This document shows, piece by piece, positions 52,395 to 53,643 of a DNA stretch of 53,643 nt; positions within the stretch are counted from its first letter, which is position 1, and each line of letters opens with the position of its first letter. The stretch covers positions 1 to 53,643 of the forward strand of contig CAJBPB010000299.1 in NCBI GenBank assembly GCA_903957365.1, written 5' to 3'. The position numbers were made by a program, and so were the translations under genes. Origin of the DNA: an uncultured Bacteroidota bacterium. Lineage in GTDB: Bacteria > Bacteroidota > Bacteroidia > Bacteroidales > F082. The notes below the pieces were generated by a model that was given only the letters and a program-made list of their open reading frames with translations, made no database searches and was not told the DNA's origin.

Positions 52395-53643
52395 ATGATT
52401 AAAACCGAAATTATTATTCACCACGACCAGCAGAGAGTGAAGCTCGATTTTGCTTATGACAGTAACATTTCGAATAAAATAAAGCAGATTGAAGGTGCTG
52501 CCTGGAGCAAAACACACAGGGCATGGCATATTCCCTGCAACCAAAAGAGTATTGATCAGTTAAAGGTTCATTTTCCTGACCTTGTATTGCCTGAACTGTT
52601 TAAAAAAGAGGAGTCGATACCACCAGAACCAGTTTTTGCTGTAAAAGCCAATGAGACTGCGGTAAAAAATAATAGAAACAGCATTACGATTGAGGTAATT
52701 GGTCGTAAAATTCTATTGAAACTACCTAAAAATGAATCCGATATAAAATTCATCAATACCTTAAAATACAGCCGGTGGGACGGGCGTATGTTTTGCTGGG
52801 AGATACCCAATTATCCGGGAAATTTAGATTTGATAAAGGATTATTTTAACGACAGGATTGACGGGATGGTGATCCACGAAAGCTATGATATTAATGTAAA
52901 CTCCGAAACCCGTACCATTGGTAACAAGGGTTTAATCATTATAAAAACCCGTACAGGCCGGTTAAAGCTGATTTTTGGATTTGACAATGCATTGAGGCTG
53001 CTTATCAAATCGTATCCATATCATAGCTGGGATGCGCAAAACAAATGGTGGACTATTCCGTTTTCGGAAAAGTATGTCAATGAAATTCAATTACTTGCTC
53101 ACGAAAGAGGATTGAATTTTAGTTATGAGGAAGAGCTGCCAGGTAGCGCGGGTATAAAAAGAATGACTGCTTTTGATATACCGAACTACCGCGAATGCCC
53201 GCAGGAAATGATATTGAAACTGAAAGAAATACGGTATAGTGACAATACCATTAAAATATACAAAAGTTCGTTTGAGGAATTTATCAACTACTACCATAAA
53301 TTTGACATCAATAAAATTGATGAAACGCAGATAATCAGTTTTTTACGGTATTTGGTTATTGAACGAAAGGTATCGACATCGTATCAGAACCAGGTGATCA
53401 ATGCCATCAAATTTTATTACGAAAAAGTGTTGGGAGGACAAAGAAAGTTCTACTTTATTGACCGTCCAAAAAAAGAAAGGGCCCTGCCAACGGTATTGAA
53501 TGATCAGGAGGTGATCAGTTTATTTAAACATGTAGAGAATATCAAACACAAGTGCATATTGATGCTTGCTTACTCGGCAGGCTTACGATTAGGGGAGATT
53601 GTACGTTTAAAACTGGTCGATTTTGACAGAGAAAGGATGCAGA
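52395..53643 (+). CDS. Tyrosine recombinase with three N-terminal HARP-like W-x6-W-x-IP repeats (partial, 3' end outside window)
   Basis: An open frame of 416 codons that reaches the window edge with no stop, translated directly here. Three N-terminal repeats share the exact motif W-x6-W-x-I-P: W37/W44/IP46-47, W128/W135/IP137-138 and W212/W219/IP221-222, each preceded by a strand-rich segment (such as RLKLIFGFDNALRLLIKSYP) and followed by a helix. Residues about 265-350 are a phage-integrase SAM-like DNA-binding domain (MILKLKEIRYSDNTIKIYKS), and LPTVLNDQEVISLF with AYSAGLRLGEIVRL (catalytic Arg398) starts the tyrosine recombinase core; the remaining catalytic residues lie beyond the window. 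The repeats resemble HARP-type modules of DNA annealing proteins; this link is inference. The IS21 element ends 360 bases upstream. Confidence 0.9.
   Translation, partial: MIKTEIIIHHDQQRVKLDFAYDSNISNKIKQIEGAAWSKTHRAWHIPCNQKSIDQLKVHFPDLVLPELFKKEESIPPEPVFAVKANETAVKNNRNSITIEVIGRKILLKLPKNESDIKFINTLKYSRWDGRMFCWEIPNYPGNLDLIKDYFNDRIDGMVIHESYDINVNSETRTIGNKGLIIIKTRTGRLKLIFGFDNALRLLIKSYPYHSWDAQNKWWTIPFSEKYVNEIQLLAHERGLNFSYEEELPGSAGIKRMTAFDIPNYRECPQEMILKLKEIRYSDNTIKIYKSSFEEFINYYHKFDINKIDETQIISFLRYLVIERKVSTSYQNQVINAIKFYYEKVLGGQRKFYFIDRPKKERALPTVLNDQEVISLFKHVENIKHKCILMLAYSAGLRLGEIVRLKLVDFDRERMQ

Noticed and set aside
1-53643. CRISPR arrays, rRNA or tRNA genes
   Set aside because: No regularly spaced direct repeats of 24-40 bases, no cas genes and no rRNA- or tRNA-like folds were found by eye.

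Overview
The window is a contiguous piece of an AT-rich bacterial chromosome from the phylum Bacteroidota, most likely class Bacteroidia (order not determinable by eye). The signs are a full-length SprA type IX secretion translocon, Omp28 and DUF6029 family envelope proteins, a FISUMP lipoprotein, A-rich translation starts with weak Shine-Dalgarno sequences, and repeated matches to the Bacteroidota -7 promoter element TAnnTTTG upstream of genes. Most of it is ordinary core genome; the accessory part is the last ~14 kb.

Region 1 (1-7.2 kb, all minus strand): a DUF1801 protein coupled to a decayed MmcQ/YjbR gene, a b561-type cytochrome, a lipoprotein version of the SAM-hydrolase (DUF62) fold that seems to lack the catalytic residues, an SDR-type epimerase, a large M1 aminopeptidase fused to what looks like an outer-membrane barrel, and a small exported coiled-coil membrane protein. 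Region 2 (7.5-13.4 kb, plus): a complete iron-sulfur assembly operon sufB-sufC-sufD-sufS-sufE-sufT, with a low-complexity repeat between sufB and sufC. Region 3 (13.4-17.2 kb, plus): dxs (isoprenoid precursors), a TSUP anion exporter and a lipoprotein isoaspartyl peptidase. Region 4 (17.2-19.1 kb, minus): a dCMP deaminase/P-loop kinase pair with a 4-nt overlap, and a LOG-family nucleotide hydrolase, separated by an inverted low-complexity repeat pair.

Region 5 (19.3-23.4 kb, plus): manA from a good Bacteroidota promoter, then a TlpA-like thioredoxin, a DUF6029 outer-membrane protein and an Omp28 lipoprotein. Region 6 (23.4-36.6 kb): maeB on minus; then ruvA, sprA (2432 aa), gcvH, a VanZ-like gene and two tandem tonB paralogues on plus. 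Region 7 (36.6-39.7 kb, minus): uvrC and thiL. Region 8 (40-49 kb): a FISUMP lipoprotein and a four-gene glycoside hydrolase cluster (GH29, GH3 with PA14, then GH35 and a second GH29 convergently), without SusC/SusD, suited to trimming fucosylated, galactosylated glycans.

Region 9 (49-53.6 kb): C/G-rich intergenic repeats, a complete IS21-family element (istA, istB, terminal and subterminal inverted repeats), a 360-base noncoding stretch with an imperfect palindrome, and a tyrosine recombinase that runs off the window. This recombinase carries three N-terminal copies of a module with the exact spacing W-x6-W-x-I-P, resembling HARP-type modules, ahead of an ordinary integrase core. It is the most unusual thing in the window.
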